Positions 19,996 to 29,351 are shown, counted from the first letter of the stretch. The stretch: DNA of 64,000 nucleotides from Candidatus Melainabacteria bacterium (GCA_003151275.1 PLXC01000159.1:178760-242759); one strand, 5' to 3'. Numbers and translations: made by a program. Notes: generated from the letters alone by a model not told the origin.

Positions 19996-20706
19996 TCAGC
20001 CTTTAAAGGGAGCAACGCGCGACTCTAGAGATGTCGAATGCGTCAGATAAATCGGTTTTCCATGCGCATCGAAAACTTTCACAGAACTATCCGTTCGCAA
20101 CTGACCATCAGCCAACTCAGTATAAGTGTTTAATTCCTCGTCCTGAAAAGAGGAAATAATTTTGTGAGTTTTCTTGTTCACGACCAGATGGGAGGCGGTA
20201 ACTTCCACGATTGCAACCTTGTCGCCCCTGCTTATCAAGTCATAGGTGGAGACGCGATGATAGTCCATCAATGTGCCGCGATCTATCTGCCCTGTTGCTT
20301 TTCGAGGATCGAAGATCTGCCAAACGCGCCCTTGTGCGTCCGTAAAGGTGCCAAATTTATCAGTAACTTTAGCAACTGTCGTAGCTCCGGTGTGCGCATG
20401 TAAATGCGTAACAAGATTGACGCGACTCGTCTCAGTCGATTGTGTTCGTTCCCAAACCCCGGCAAGCCAATTGGGCACAACGAACTTGCTCACCGGCGCT
20501 TTACTAGCCGGTCCAAACATGGCGGCGAGGTTGAATACCTTACCAGGCATCTGATTCACCGGCACAGGAGGCAGTTGCTCGCTGTGAACGACTCCCCCGG
20601 TAAGTCTGGTCTTGCTTGGTTTCGGATCGGAGGAACCCTCGGCGCATAAACCTGGCTGCACATGCAGCACCAAAATCAAACCAGTCAAAATAAGTGAAGA
20701 ACGCAT
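19996..20706 (-). CDS. Secreted protein of unknown function
   Basis: 236 residues from the ATG at 20706, which places a clean signal peptide (MRSSLILTGLILVLHV, cleavage near LCA) at the N-terminus; a longer in-frame start at 20751 would bury it. The mature protein is strand-rich and has several short segments ending in charged turns (VTDKFGTFTDAQGRVWQIFD; VVNKKTHKIISSF). It has no enzyme motif I recognise, and a periplasmic or secreted beta-structured role is likely. It has its own upstream region, divergent from the YD-like gene. Confidence 0.6.
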   Translation of the reverse strand: MRSSLILTGLILVLHVQPGLCAEGSSDPKPSKTRLTGGVVHSEQLPPVPVNQMPGKVFNLAAMFGPASKAPVSKFVVPNWLAGVWERTQSTETSRVNLVTHLHAHTGATTVAKVTDKFGTFTDAQGRVWQIFDPRKATGQIDRGTLMDYHRVSTYDLISRGDKVAIVEVTASHLVVNKKTHKIISSFQDEELNTYTELADGQLRTDSSVKVFDAHGKPIYLTHSTSLESRVAPFKG

Positions 20707-20956
20707 CAAAATCCCATAATGTATTTTGCTATTGTAGCCGCCGTCTGTCATTTTCGCGTTCTATAAAATCGAACAGATATGTGGCGCCGCATGTGGTGCT
20801 CTACTGGTCCAAATTAAAAGATCGTGGAATGCCAATAATTTGCGTGTCTTCGTCTTTTTGCAAGATCCGGAAGGACAGATTGTCGCCGCTGCTGCTAGTT
20901 CGCAATTGTATTAGATGCCATCGCTGCAATACGGGTGCTTGGGGCAATAGGCGCTG

Positions 20957-20985
20957 TTGACATCCACCAAATAATCATCTACTAT
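20957..20985 (+). promoter_or_regulatory. Predicted sigma70-type promoter for the YD-like protein gene
   Basis: A perfect TTGACA (20957-20962), a 17-base spacer and TACTAT (20980-20985). The implied transcript begins near 20992 and has a leader of about 100 bases. The leader contains the hairpin CTCAC-ATTC-GTGAG (21012-21025) and a clear AAGGAG nine bases before the ATG. Confidence 0.65.
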
Positions 20986-21092
20986 GCCTTTGCCTCACTA
21001 TAACCAAAGACCTCACATTCGTGAGTTGAGCACTTTAGTACTCAAAAAATCTTGTTCCTTCCTCCCGAGTTCAACTCAAGGAGTATCTCTGC

Positions 21093-22793
21093 ATGGCGCC
21101 GACACTGAATGATAAGACTGCTAACACAACTGCCGACCAAATAGAACAACATCTCAAGCACGGCGATGGTCTAGCCTCTGTTCGTGACGAAGTTGAAAAA
21201 GTGCGCAAGGAACAAGGTGGAAATTTCGACAAAAAAGAGTTCACGGCGTGGATGCAGAAAGTGGGTGACAAACTCCACGCTGATGGTATTTTGCCCAGAC
21301 TGGACATCGTCCTCGACCATGACAAAGTAGCCCTTACAGGCATTAGCGGCGATGGCAAATTTGACGGCAAAGGCGATTTAATTACTCAGTCAGGCAAAGA
21401 TGGCAGATTTGGATTTGGCTACGATAAAAAGGGTGATTTGACTTCCTTAACTGATTCAAAAGGTGCAGTCGATTATAAGTTTAAGGACGGTCAGTGGACC
21501 AACAGCAAAGATGGCACTAAAGCGGAAATAGCTGTAGATGCCGGGGGCAATGTCCATGTCATGCACGAAAATGGCACCGAAACAGATTTCCGCCGCACCG
21601 GTGAAGAAATTCAGCGCAATGCAGAGGGGCAAATCACATCGCAAAAGCGTGGAAATGGCAGCGAGCGCGACTACGTTTATGACTCGAAAGGACAAGTCCA
21701 AGACTATACTGAAAAGAATAAAGACGGTGCTGTAGTCACGCAAGCAACGCGCAACGCCGATGGTACATTCACTTCAAAAAGTGCCGGCCCAGACGGCATC
21801 TTAGGAAATGCTGATGATGTAACTAGCAAGATCAAAAACATCGAAATTGATGGGAAAGAAAATCTAAAAATTACAAACACTGATGGAACATCGGTTGAGC
21901 AACGCGGATTCGGTGCCAAACTGTTCCTGGATCAGAACGAACGGCTTACTGATCTTCAAACAACAAACGGCAAGCAATATCACTACGATTACAATGGTGA
22001 CAGTAAACAACCAGATGGGTTGACGATATCGACGAAGGGCGCCGACGGAATGTGGGGCACCGCAGCCAGTCCCGGCGACGATAAAGTAGAACAGACCTTC
22101 AAACTCGAAAACGGCATGATCACGGCTACAGGAGCAGACGGGAAAACAGAAACGTATAAGGGTTCAATTGGCATCGATGACCGTGGCAGAGCGATAGTCA
22201 CGGACGAAGCTACTAAGGTCGAAACAACCTATGGTTTGAGCGGCGCCATTAAAACCAAAACAAACGATCAGGTCACTCAGGTGACTAATCCAGATGGCAC
22301 TGAAAACAATTTCAAATACGACGGCAACAAACTTCAGCAAGCAACACTCTTTGCAGGAACTGATCATCAGCAGACCTATGAACTCCAAAACGGCAAGTGG
22401 ATGGTCAAAGATGCCAATGGTGATTTCAAACCAGCAGACGCGACGCCTTCCGTTGATGACAATGGCAACATAAGACTTACCAAAGCAAACGGCGACAAAC
22501 AATTCACTGAGTACACGCCAATGGGTGAGGTAGTCCAAGGATATAACGAGCCTAACCATGAAGCAGTACCAGTGCAGACGGTTTCAGTTCAAAGACCTAT
22601 GACAGGCGGCGCCCCCGTTTCTCCAACTGATACCACTGGTGCCACTAGTGGTGGAGTTGCTCCAACAACAGACGGAACCGCTCAACCGAGCGGCTCCCAT
22701 GACCCCACAGGCGATACCAATGCTCCAGTATGCGTCGAGAAAAAACCCATATGCATCACCAATGATCCAAGTCAAGGCTCAACAAAGCAGTAA
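21093..22793 (+). CDS. YD/RHS-like beta-repeat protein
   Basis: 566 residues. After a helical N-terminus (1-70), residues about 75-480 consist of repeated strand-turn units with Gly-Asp/Asn turns (DGKFDGKGDLIT, YDSKGQVQDY, YDYNGDSK and similar), as in YD/RHS-type repeats that form beta-sheet shells or propellers. The final 80 residues are Pro/Thr/Gly-rich and end in two Cys-containing turns. There is no signal peptide and no toxin or protease core, so it is not a complete RHS toxin. Similar repeats occur in the proteins at 52553 and 61641, suggesting a lineage-specific family. The AAGGAG site and the promoter at 20957 support the start. Confidence 0.7.
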   Translation: MAPTLNDKTANTTADQIEQHLKHGDGLASVRDEVEKVRKEQGGNFDKKEFTAWMQKVGDKLHADGILPRLDIVLDHDKVALTGISGDGKFDGKGDLITQSGKDGRFGFGYDKKGDLTSLTDSKGAVDYKFKDGQWTNSKDGTKAEIAVDAGGNVHVMHENGTETDFRRTGEEIQRNAEGQITSQKRGNGSERDYVYDSKGQVQDYTEKNKDGAVVTQATRNADGTFTSKSAGPDGILGNADDVTSKIKNIEIDGKENLKITNTDGTSVEQRGFGAKLFLDQNERLTDLQTTNGKQYHYDYNGDSKQPDGLTISTKGADGMWGTAASPGDDKVEQTFKLENGMITATGADGKTETYKGSIGIDDRGRAIVTDEATKVETTYGLSGAIKTKTNDQVTQVTNPDGTENNFKYDGNKLQQATLFAGTDHQQTYELQNGKWMVKDANGDFKPADATPSVDDNGNIRLTKANGDKQFTEYTPMGEVVQGYNEPNHEAVPVQTVSVQRPMTGGAPVSPTDTTGATSGGVAPTTDGTAQPSGSHDPTGDTNAPVCVEKKPICITNDPSQGSTKQ

Positions 22794-22826
22794 GCAGCGT
22801 TCAACTAATCCGAATTCCAATCAGCC

Positions 22827-22844
22827 GCGCTTGCGAATAAGCGC
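22827..22844 (+). terminator. Hairpin downstream of the YD-like gene
   Basis: GCGCTT (22827-22832) pairs with AAGCGC (22839-22844) around a six-base loop, 34 bases after the stop. No U-run follows, so termination is only possible. Confidence 0.35.
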
Positions 22845-23182
22845 AGTCGAATATTGGTGGCTTCGCGACATGTTATTGAAACGTGCTAGCTACAAGCTTT
22901 TGCCGAGAAAAAGTGGTTAGAATTTTGCGAAGTAGAGGGAGACATTTAGGCCTGGTCGGATTCGACTGGGCGTTCGCAGCAATTTGCTAAATTGTCGCTC
23001 CTGAGCATCGAGCCGAATTCCGATGATGCAGTCGGCGGCAATAGTGTGAAGGTCGTCTAGATTAATCCAGATGTATTACCAAGTTATTTCAGCACAGTTG
23101 ACAGCTCGGGGATTTTCACCATGGCGTTACGCCCGCAATTGCTGCAAACTGAACGAGTAATGTAGGTGCTCAGGGCCGTGAA
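22845..23182. other. Intergenic region upstream of the deaminase-fold gene
   Basis: It contains a TTGACA near 23098 but no matching -10 box at the right spacing. A 14-codon frame (ATG at 23121, ending TAG) has no ribosome site and I do not call it. No structured RNA was recognised. Confidence 0.3.
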
Positions 23183-24961
23183 GTGACAGAACAATTCGAG
23201 CAACAATCCAAACCGGCTGCAGCAAACTTCGCTGACCGACCTAATTGGCTGGAAAACGATGTTTTACATCCACTCTGGAATTCAGCTGTTGTTCGTTCAG
23301 CAAACGCTGTTCGCACCCTGGTGAACCCTGTAGCTGGATTGGCTGGAGAACACCTCAGCCCAATGTCAAATCAGCCGGTGGTCGCCGAACACGGACTCGA
23401 GGGGGGCTTACAGACCGTTAGTGCAGCTGCTGGAGGCTTGATACCCTATCTAGTGTCCGGTCGTGCCATGAACGGTCTACTGTCTAAAACCTCCGAAAAA
23501 TTGGCCTTGAGCGGAAATTTGGGTCAGCTCGCCAATAGTGAGCGCTTTGCCAACATTGCCGGCGCTGCCGCTTTCGACGGACTGCGCGATCCTAACTCTG
23601 GTGAAACGAGATTGGGCAACGCACTTTCCGGTGCCTCCACGTTCTATGTTTTCGGCGTCGGAAATCAAATGGCCGGCGAACTGTCTTCGAACTTTCATAA
23701 AGCCATCGCCAGAGTCGCTACCGGTTTTGCAGCCGGCGACACGGGCAATTTGGTCTCTAATCTAGTTTCACGGCATGAAGTTGGAAGTGGATACTTGGAT
23801 GCAGGAGTTTCAGGAGCGGTGTTAAACTCGCTCTTCCCACTGGCTCAAAGGGGCATTGGCACCGCCGTTGACACGGTCAGCATGAATGCAGGCAGACCGA
23901 TACCGGCTGCGCGCTTCGTAGAGAAAGCTGGACTAGCCGGGCAAGTTGATGGCATGGCCGAGGCGGTGAAAGCGGCCCCCTATGCCAAAGTACGGTTCGG
24001 GAGCACCGCTGCCGAGAATGGCAATGTAATTGAGGTGCCGTCCGACGTCACCCCGCAAATGCAAGCAGATATTTTGAGAACAAAGTTACACAACCTGGCG
24101 ATGACCCGAGGACCGGTACACCGGGGCGGTACATTTTCCAATGGTGATATCGAAGAGGCTAGACAAACAGGCAGAGTAGGCATAGAGCCATTCAATCAGA
24201 ACCAGTTATTTTCCAACGGCTATGACGTAAAGTTGGGAACCCGTTTTATGAAGCAACCAGCAGGTGAGGTCCTCGACTTTTCGAAGCAAACACCGAAAGA
24301 AATTCTGCGCGATTGGACCAAGCGTGGCTTAGAGCAAAAATATCCAAACGGAATAGTTCTGGCTCCCGGCGAAACGGCTTTGGGATTTACTCAAGAACGC
24401 ATAAGCTTGCCGCGCATGCCGAAGCGTAATGCTGATGGCAGCATGCAAGATTGGCAAGGACGCCCTCCGGTACTTGCCGATATCAATCAGAAGAGCACAT
24501 TGGCAAGGCTTGAAATACGCAATCATGCCGCCGCACCGGTGCTAAACAATGATGGAACAGACCATCGAGTTGTTTTTGAAATCAAAAACGATGGACCTTC
24601 GCCTGTGAAGTTAATGCCCGGAATGCCAATGGGCAGTTTAGTTTTTAGAGAACTTCACAGTCATCCGCTGCCTGAGATAAACAGCAACAAAGTGACAGGT
24701 CAAACCACTCTTACTGGCTTGCAGACGCCATCAGAATCTTATGGTGCACCTGAAAATTCGACCAGCGAAAATTCTTTGGCTCGTTTTAAGCAGGCACTAC
24801 TTCCCGTGGCTGATCTAAGCAATTTCAACAAAGTACAACGTGCGATCGTGGCGCGCCCAACACCGATCGTGCCACTGGATTACAGCAAACTATCACCAAT
24901 GGATCGCTTACGTTACGATCCAAACAGCCAAGATGCTTATCTCGAAGCCTTGCGCAGGTAA
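23183..24961 (+). CDS. Protein with C-terminal dCTP-deaminase/dUTPase-fold domain
   Basis: 592 residues. Residues about 40-260 are Ala/Gly-rich helices without strong TM character. Residues about 330-500 carry the order of motifs seen in dCTP deaminases/trimeric dUTPases. SNGYDVKLG resembles the family SYDVRLG, and VLAPGETALGFTQERISLP resembles the family substrate strand. STLARLEI (about 438) corresponds to the SSLARLGL nucleotide loop. VVFEIKNDGPSPVKLMPGMP (about 462-481) corresponds to the ITLELSN...PGM strand that holds the catalytic Glu. A large insert (about 370-435) separates the motifs. The domain could bind or deaminate nucleotides, or be a fold relative with a new job; key residues appear kept, but activity is unproven. 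The GTG start has no strong ribosome site. Confidence 0.65.
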   Translation: MTEQFEQQSKPAAANFADRPNWLENDVLHPLWNSAVVRSANAVRTLVNPVAGLAGEHLSPMSNQPVVAEHGLEGGLQTVSAAAGGLIPYLVSGRAMNGLLSKTSEKLALSGNLGQLANSERFANIAGAAAFDGLRDPNSGETRLGNALSGASTFYVFGVGNQMAGELSSNFHKAIARVATGFAAGDTGNLVSNLVSRHEVGSGYLDAGVSGAVLNSLFPLAQRGIGTAVDTVSMNAGRPIPAARFVEKAGLAGQVDGMAEAVKAAPYAKVRFGSTAAENGNVIEVPSDVTPQMQADILRTKLHNLAMTRGPVHRGGTFSNGDIEEARQTGRVGIEPFNQNQLFSNGYDVKLGTRFMKQPAGEVLDFSKQTPKEILRDWTKRGLEQKYPNGIVLAPGETALGFTQERISLPRMPKRNADGSMQDWQGRPPVLADINQKSTLARLEIRNHAAAPVLNNDGTDHRVVFEIKNDGPSPVKLMPGMPMGSLVFRELHSHPLPEINSNKVTGQTTLTGLQTPSESYGAPENSTSENSLARFKQALLPVADLSNFNKVQRAIVARPTPIVPLDYSKLSPMDRLRYDPNSQDAYLEALRR

Positions 24962-25196
24962 CCGTAATCGTAACCGCATTGATGGTTCTGTTGACTGACT
25001 TGCGTGGAATTGTTCACGGTAAATTGCAGGCTTTGCAATCTACCTTACAACAATAAAAGAATTTGCCGTGTTCAAGAATCTGATGCTACAGACCGAAACC
25101 ATGCGGAGTGCCAAATTTCCGCTGAACCTCTCCAGTTTGTCTAGAGTGAGTGTTGGGCACAAGACAAAAAGATGCCCATCTTGAAGTGTCACATAA

Positions 25197-25982
25197 ATGA
25201 ATTCGGCAAGGCGCAAATTCTACGAGCGGCTATCGTTTGTAACCGCTGTTTGCATATCGATTTTGACCACTTATTCGCTACTCCCATCCCGGTGCTCGGC
25301 TGATGATCATCTTCTTTTTGGCGACCGGAAGATGGTCGACGGTATTGAAAATCTTATCGATACTAACCAGAAATTGAATTCAAAGTGTGAAAAGGTTCGT
25401 AGTTCTAAAATCATTGAGAACTGGCGACGCGCCTACTTGCATGGCAATGACGAGCAAGCACGCGGACTTTTGAGAGAAATTCTGCATCAACTCGAAGGAG
25501 AAGACAACATTCAGCCGCTTCTGGAGAATTTGGCGCAGATAAATATGTACGACGAAGATAAGAACGTCTTACAAGAGCGTCTCGCGCCGACTCGTTTCTT
25601 TAGTGACATACTCGTCTCTACGCGGCAGATTCTGGGACCGAAAAATTTTCTCGTTGCAGAAGTTTGCACCTACGTGGCCAATAACGCATGTAACAAATAT
25701 GACTCAAGGAGAGTCGCTAATCTCCACCTGGAAGAGTTGAATATTAGGCGCATGTATCCCAAAAGGAAACCGATTGGCTGCTTGTGGGCATTCTACGAGG
25801 TAGCAATTGGCATGAGCTGCTCAGGACAAACAGAAAAAGCACGAGCGACGTTGGAACAAGGAGTTGCGTTTATGAAGAAAAACGGGCTGGAAAAGTCGCT
25901 GCCGGGCATAGCAATTACTAATAACCTGAAGGATGCCAAATCGGGTGTAAGAACGGATTATCCTTCCGGCAAACCGCGATGA
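25197..25982 (+). CDS. Exported helical-repeat (TPR-like) protein
   Basis: 261 residues with an N-terminal signal sequence (basic MNSARRKFYERL followed by a hydrophobic run to about residue 28; cleavage near CSA). The mature part is helical, with pairs of helices resembling TPR units (WRRAYLHGNDEQARGLLREI; GMSCSGQTEKARATLEQGV). No catalytic motif is seen. It probably acts in the periplasm as a protein-protein interaction module. It appears to be a single-gene unit followed by a short hairpin. Confidence 0.6.
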   Translation: MNSARRKFYERLSFVTAVCISILTTYSLLPSRCSADDHLLFGDRKMVDGIENLIDTNQKLNSKCEKVRSSKIIENWRRAYLHGNDEQARGLLREILHQLEGEDNIQPLLENLAQINMYDEDKNVLQERLAPTRFFSDILVSTRQILGPKNFLVAEVCTYVANNACNKYDSRRVANLHLEELNIRRMYPKRKPIGCLWAFYEVAIGMSCSGQTEKARATLEQGVAFMKKNGLEKSLPGIAITNNLKDAKSGVRTDYPSGKPR

Positions 25983-26017
25983 TTCGGGGCTAACCATTGG
26001 AATTCAGGAGGCTTCTC

Positions 26018-26037
26018 CCGGTCAATAAGTAGACCGG
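26018..26037 (+). terminator. Hairpin after the TPR-like gene
   Basis: CCGGTC (26018-26023) pairs with GACCGG (26032-26037), 36 bases past the stop. It is followed by TCTATTA, a weak U-tract. Confidence 0.35.
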
Positions 26038-26251
26038 TCTATTACTAAATGAAAAAGAAAAAAGCATGGTATCGAACTTGGTGCTACGGAAAGCACACAG
26101 CGCTTGATGGTACCGCCTGTGACACCATAATATTCTAACAAGTCGGAATCATCGAGCAAGAACAACATGCTGCGAAGCACATTGTTCTTGACCGACGTTT
26201 AGGAGCGCATACAACGCGCCACAAACACGTTCTCGCACTTACTTCAAATCG

Positions 26252-26905
26252 TCACGCACACAGTTCCATCAAGGAGCGAATGACTATAACTCCTTCAGGA
26301 AGCGCTGCGGGCACCTCACCAGTGCGAACGATCACAGCAGCGGGCATGCCTACACTATTTGCCCCAGCGATATCAGAGCTCAGGCTGTCTCCGATCATTA
26401 GGCAACGACCGGGTTCGACGTTGAATCGCGAACAGGCATCCAAAAATATTACGCGATCAGGCTTACGAGCACCAACCTCGAAAGAAAAGACTGTGTGCTC
26501 GAAATACGAAGCGAGTTTGTGCCGGTCGAAGATGGCATTGACCGGAAAGGGCCACAGGTTTGACACGATCCCCATCCTGCAACCCGCCCTTTTCAAAGTG
26601 GCTAGAGCGAGGTGCGTTTCTTCGTACATTTTCAGTTTCGACCGCTCATTCCTGACCAACTGACGAAACATCTCGTAAGTCTCTCTGGTCGGCACTACAC
26701 CGAACAAACGGCAAATGCGATCCACGAATCGCTTTGGACGAGAGACGTTTATGGTCAAGCATTCCTTCATAAACTCGGCGTTTATGCCTGGCTCGGACAA
26801 ATCAACGCCAAGCTCCCGCGCAAAGGTGGCAATCGGGTCTTCACTCAGCGAAGTGCCGAGCGTCTGCCAGAAATCGAAAAGGTAAACCTCAGGTTTGCCT
26901 TTCAT
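26252..26905 (-). CDS. HAD-superfamily hydrolase
   Basis: 217 residues. Motif I reads FDFWQTLG, the DxWxT variant common in HAD-IA enzymes, where the usual second Asp is Trp. Motif II is IVSN, the conserved Lys is in GARKPD, and motif IV is MIGDSLSSDIAGA. A helical cap lies between motifs I and II. Such proteins are phosphatases or dehalogenases of small molecules; the substrate is unknown and loss of the general acid/base Asp may alter the reaction. I chose the ATG at 26905 because AAGGA precedes it by six bases; an in-frame ATG at 26920 lacks a site. Confidence 0.85.
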   Translation of the reverse strand: MKGKPEVYLFDFWQTLGTSLSEDPIATFARELGVDLSEPGINAEFMKECLTINVSRPKRFVDRICRLFGVVPTRETYEMFRQLVRNERSKLKMYEETHLALATLKRAGCRMGIVSNLWPFPVNAIFDRHKLASYFEHTVFSFEVGARKPDRVIFLDACSRFNVEPGRCLMIGDSLSSDIAGANSVGMPAAVIVRTGEVPAALPEGVIVIRSLMELCA

Positions 26906-26931
26906 CTCTTTTCCTTTCATTCCTATGGCTA

Positions 26932-26958
26932 AGCGGCCGACTCGGTCAGTCGGCCGCT
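26932..26958 (-). terminator. Strong hairpin between two minus-strand genes
   Basis: AGCGGCCGACT (26932-26942) pairs perfectly with AGTCGGCCGCT (26948-26958) around a five-base loop. It sits 32 bases beyond the stop of the gene at 26990-27796. The stem is very GC-rich but no U-run follows. Confidence 0.5.
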
Positions 26959-26989
26959 CATGATGCCAATTTGAAATTCGGAACGCGCC

Positions 26990-27796
26990 CTATTGCTCCG
27001 CTCCGAGACGATTGTAGAACACCATGCCTTGCCGCTTGCACTCTGCTTGAGCAGCATCTCGGAGTGAGCACACGGCGTCGCTGATCACGATTGTCTGCTC
27101 TAAACAAACTTCGAGTTTGGCTCCTAGCCTTTGGCTCGGATTATCGCGCCATTTCGAAATTTTCGACCTGAGCCGAAACAACACTGCCTCCTGTTCGATA
27201 AGCTGTGCGAGGAGCCCATCGGTAAATTCCTCGGCGTTGAACTGTCGACGCAAAGGCGTGATCAAATCGAGCAGTGTGCCAATCTGTAGCAGCAGGCCAC
27301 TCAGGCACTTCTGTCTAATCAGGTACGGTTGACGTGGGATCTGAGGTGCGCAGTCTATCTCTTTGAATGTAGCAAGCAATCTCTGCGCTTCCGCCAGGTG
27401 CCGCGTCAGGGCATCTTCCGTTTTGACCTTTTCTTCACCACGAAACTGTCCATAAATCGCCCGGCGTGCCGTCTTAATGGCATCAATCGACCGTGCCAGC
27501 TGTTGCTCAGCAGTGTCTAACGCCCAGCCATCACCTCGAACAGCGGTGCTTACAACTTCACTCCACTTCTCGCCGTCCAAGTGCGTGTCATGGCGGGGCG
27601 CACAGTCTACGGACTTAATTAGTGCCGTGGTAACCCGGCAGTCGGTGTTCAGGCAACTGGCCTCAGTGACAACAGGCTTTAGACCTCTCCAAAGCCGGAG
27701 GTGCGGATTCTTATCCGGGTCGTTTTCAGACCGAACAACAGGATTCTTTGGACTCGCCGATGAAGGATGAGAATGAGTGCTCACTAAAGCGTTCAT
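26990..27796 (-). CDS. Hypothetical helical cytoplasmic protein
   Basis: 268 residues. The first 95 are polar and Cys/His-containing (CLNTDC, SVDCAPRH). The rest is almost entirely helical (ALDTAEQQLARSIDAIKTAR; LLQIGTLLDLITPLRRQF) with no TM. No family recognised. AGAGGA seven bases before the ATG supports the start. It lies between the deoxyribosyltransferase-like gene and the HAD gene on the same strand, but the hairpin at 26932 makes co-transcription with the HAD gene doubtful. Confidence 0.6.
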   Translation of the reverse strand: MNALVSTHSHPSSASPKNPVVRSENDPDKNPHLRLWRGLKPVVTEASCLNTDCRVTTALIKSVDCAPRHDTHLDGEKWSEVVSTAVRGDGWALDTAEQQLARSIDAIKTARRAIYGQFRGEEKVKTEDALTRHLAEAQRLLATFKEIDCAPQIPRQPYLIRQKCLSGLLLQIGTLLDLITPLRRQFNAEEFTDGLLAQLIEQEAVLFRLRSKISKWRDNPSQRLGAKLEVCLEQTIVISDAVCSLRDAAQAECKRQGMVFYNRLGAEQ

Positions 27797-27928
27797 TTGA
27801 GCGTCCTCTTACTGGAGTAAAGCGTTGTGTCGGCAGAAGACCGACCAAGCGCTGTGAGAGGTGCCATGCAAGCACCATTTAGACTTAGAGCACTTGCATG
27901 GCAGAAATTTAGCCGTGACTCATTAGCT

Positions 27929-28660
27929 TCAGCTAGCCGCAAGCAGTCCCTTCGCCATCTTTACGGCGAGCAACTGCTGCACTTCAGCTTTACTAAAGAG
28001 CTCGCTATAACCCGCGCCAGGGCATTCAATTGCCCAGTCGAACAGCGTTGCCAATTGCGCGGCATTGCTGACCAGAGGCTTGTCTTTGCGCACCTCATCA
28101 AGGCTTTCGATGATTTGCGCTGACATTTTGCGGTACATCTTCTCGATGGTGCGTGCCAAAGTGCCAGGAACTTTGCAGCCCTGATACTCGGACATACCGT
28201 TAAGTTTAAGCACTTTTGTTCGCGGCCAATGTGTTGCCATCAAGTTCCAGGGATCCTGGTCCTGATTGCCTTCACCAGCTGAGCGGAAGTCCGTCCGAAG
28301 AATAACGCAGGGCACATCGAGCATCTTCGCGTAGATGAATTCGACCACCGTTCCGGCGTCGAGATTCGCACCATCGAAGTTGAAGATTGCCATGTCGGAC
28401 ATCATGACGTGCTTAAGATCAAGATTGCGAATATCAACCGAGCGGTTCACGGGTGACTCCAGATCTTGCGGGAGGACGCATTGATAGCGCCCGCTGGAAA
28501 CCCGGTCGATGTATTCGGCAAGCAAGGCGTTGCCGATCAGATCTTTGTGAGTCCAGAGGTCACCAGCGAGGTAGACGGAGAATGATTTGCCACGCTGGTT
28601 TTGAATTTTGGTTTTGGTTGCTTTGGCGGCTTTGTTTTCAGTCTTGCTTCGCGTTTTCAT
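27929..28660 (-). CDS. Nucleoside 2-deoxyribosyltransferase-like protein
   Basis: Numbered from the ATG at 28660, residues 28-130 match the Nuc_deoxyrib_tr family. The pattern runs VYLAGDLW at the N-terminal strand, an Asp-rich helix (DIRNLDLKHVMMSDM), then NFDGANLDAGTVVEFIYA with Glu107 at the position of the catalytic nucleophile, and CVILRTDFR. Family members swap bases between 2'-deoxynucleosides or hydrolyse nucleotides. About 100 extra C-terminal residues are helical and atypical. A basic Lys/Thr-rich stretch (1-25) precedes the domain. An alternative start at 28723 lacks a ribosome site, whereas AAAGGTG precedes 28660. The deaminase-fold protein at 23183 is not adjacent, so a joint role is only a guess. 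Confidence 0.75.
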   Translation of the reverse strand: MKTRSKTENKAAKATKTKIQNQRGKSFSVYLAGDLWTHKDLIGNALLAEYIDRVSSGRYQCVLPQDLESPVNRSVDIRNLDLKHVMMSDMAIFNFDGANLDAGTVVEFIYAKMLDVPCVILRTDFRSAGEGNQDQDPWNLMATHWPRTKVLKLNGMSEYQGCKVPGTLARTIEKMYRKMSAQIIESLDEVRKDKPLVSNAAQLATLFDWAIECPGAGYSELFSKAEVQQLLAVKMAKGLLAAS

Positions 28661-29351
28661 TGGAACACCTTTTGCTTTCGCGCAGGCTTCCAGAAAACGC
28701 CAACCAAGGCTGAATGTTGCCATAAGCTACCAAGCTAGAAGAGTTGATTGGAGCTTTCATCGCAAATAGCCTTCGTTAGCGGCAGGATAACCTGTCGCTG
28801 TGGTTGCTATTTGCGCCAGATGTTGTCATCGAGCGGCCTCGCCGGTCGTGCAACTCTGACTCAACCCACCAATCGCGCGCCTGCCTTCTACAGATAGAAA
28901 CAACCGCACACCACGGGTGGTGCACAATAGTTTCGAGATGTCTGTAAGTCAGAAGGTCGAGGGGTGTTCCTTAAGAGAACTACACGCAATAAGTCGATAC
29001 CCACACCCTAGCAAAGGCGCCCCTAGCGACGCTCGTGCGTGCGCCAACTAGATGTTAAGCCCATCGCCTAACCGCCTCTTAAAACTTCTTGACAATCAGG
29101 CTAAGCAGCGATCCTGTTTGCGTTTCAAAATCGAGCGAAAGTGCGAATGTAAACAGTCAGCGATGCTTATCCGAGTCTCATCTTACCGATAGAAAAAGCT
29201 ACGCAATTTAAGCTGCGCCATCTCTCGTGAGTTTACCTAATATCGCTAGGTGGATATGCAACAAACCAAGATGCGATCAACGTTCTACAAAGCGATGGCA
29301 ATTTTGTTTCGTAATGGATTCGAGCATTGACACTACATGCCGATCGCATTG
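28661..29351. other. Long structured intergenic region, no protein gene
   Basis: Nearly 700 bases without a supportable ORF. It is rich in inverted repeats. CACCAC-GG-GTGGTG (28909-28922) is nested between GAAAC (28897-28901) and GTTTC (28932-28936), with further loose pairing of the CTTCTACAGAT and TCTGTAAGTCAGAAG flanks. GGCGC and GTGCGCC (about 29016-29045) can form a second domain. TTGACA occurs at 29091-29096 without a good -10. I cannot match it to tmRNA, 6S, SRP or RNase P, but a non-coding RNA is possible. Confidence 0.35.

Noticed and set aside
26049..26138. 29-codon ORF starting MKKKKAWYRTW
   Set aside because: It is downstream of a terminator-like hairpin, lacks a ribosome site and is too short to support.
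28661..29351. Possible tmRNA, 6S or RNase P RNA
   Set aside because: No GGTTCGA-CC-CCA tRNA-like end, no tag reading frame and no GAGGAAAGTCC-type RNase P core were found. Only generic inverted repeats are present.
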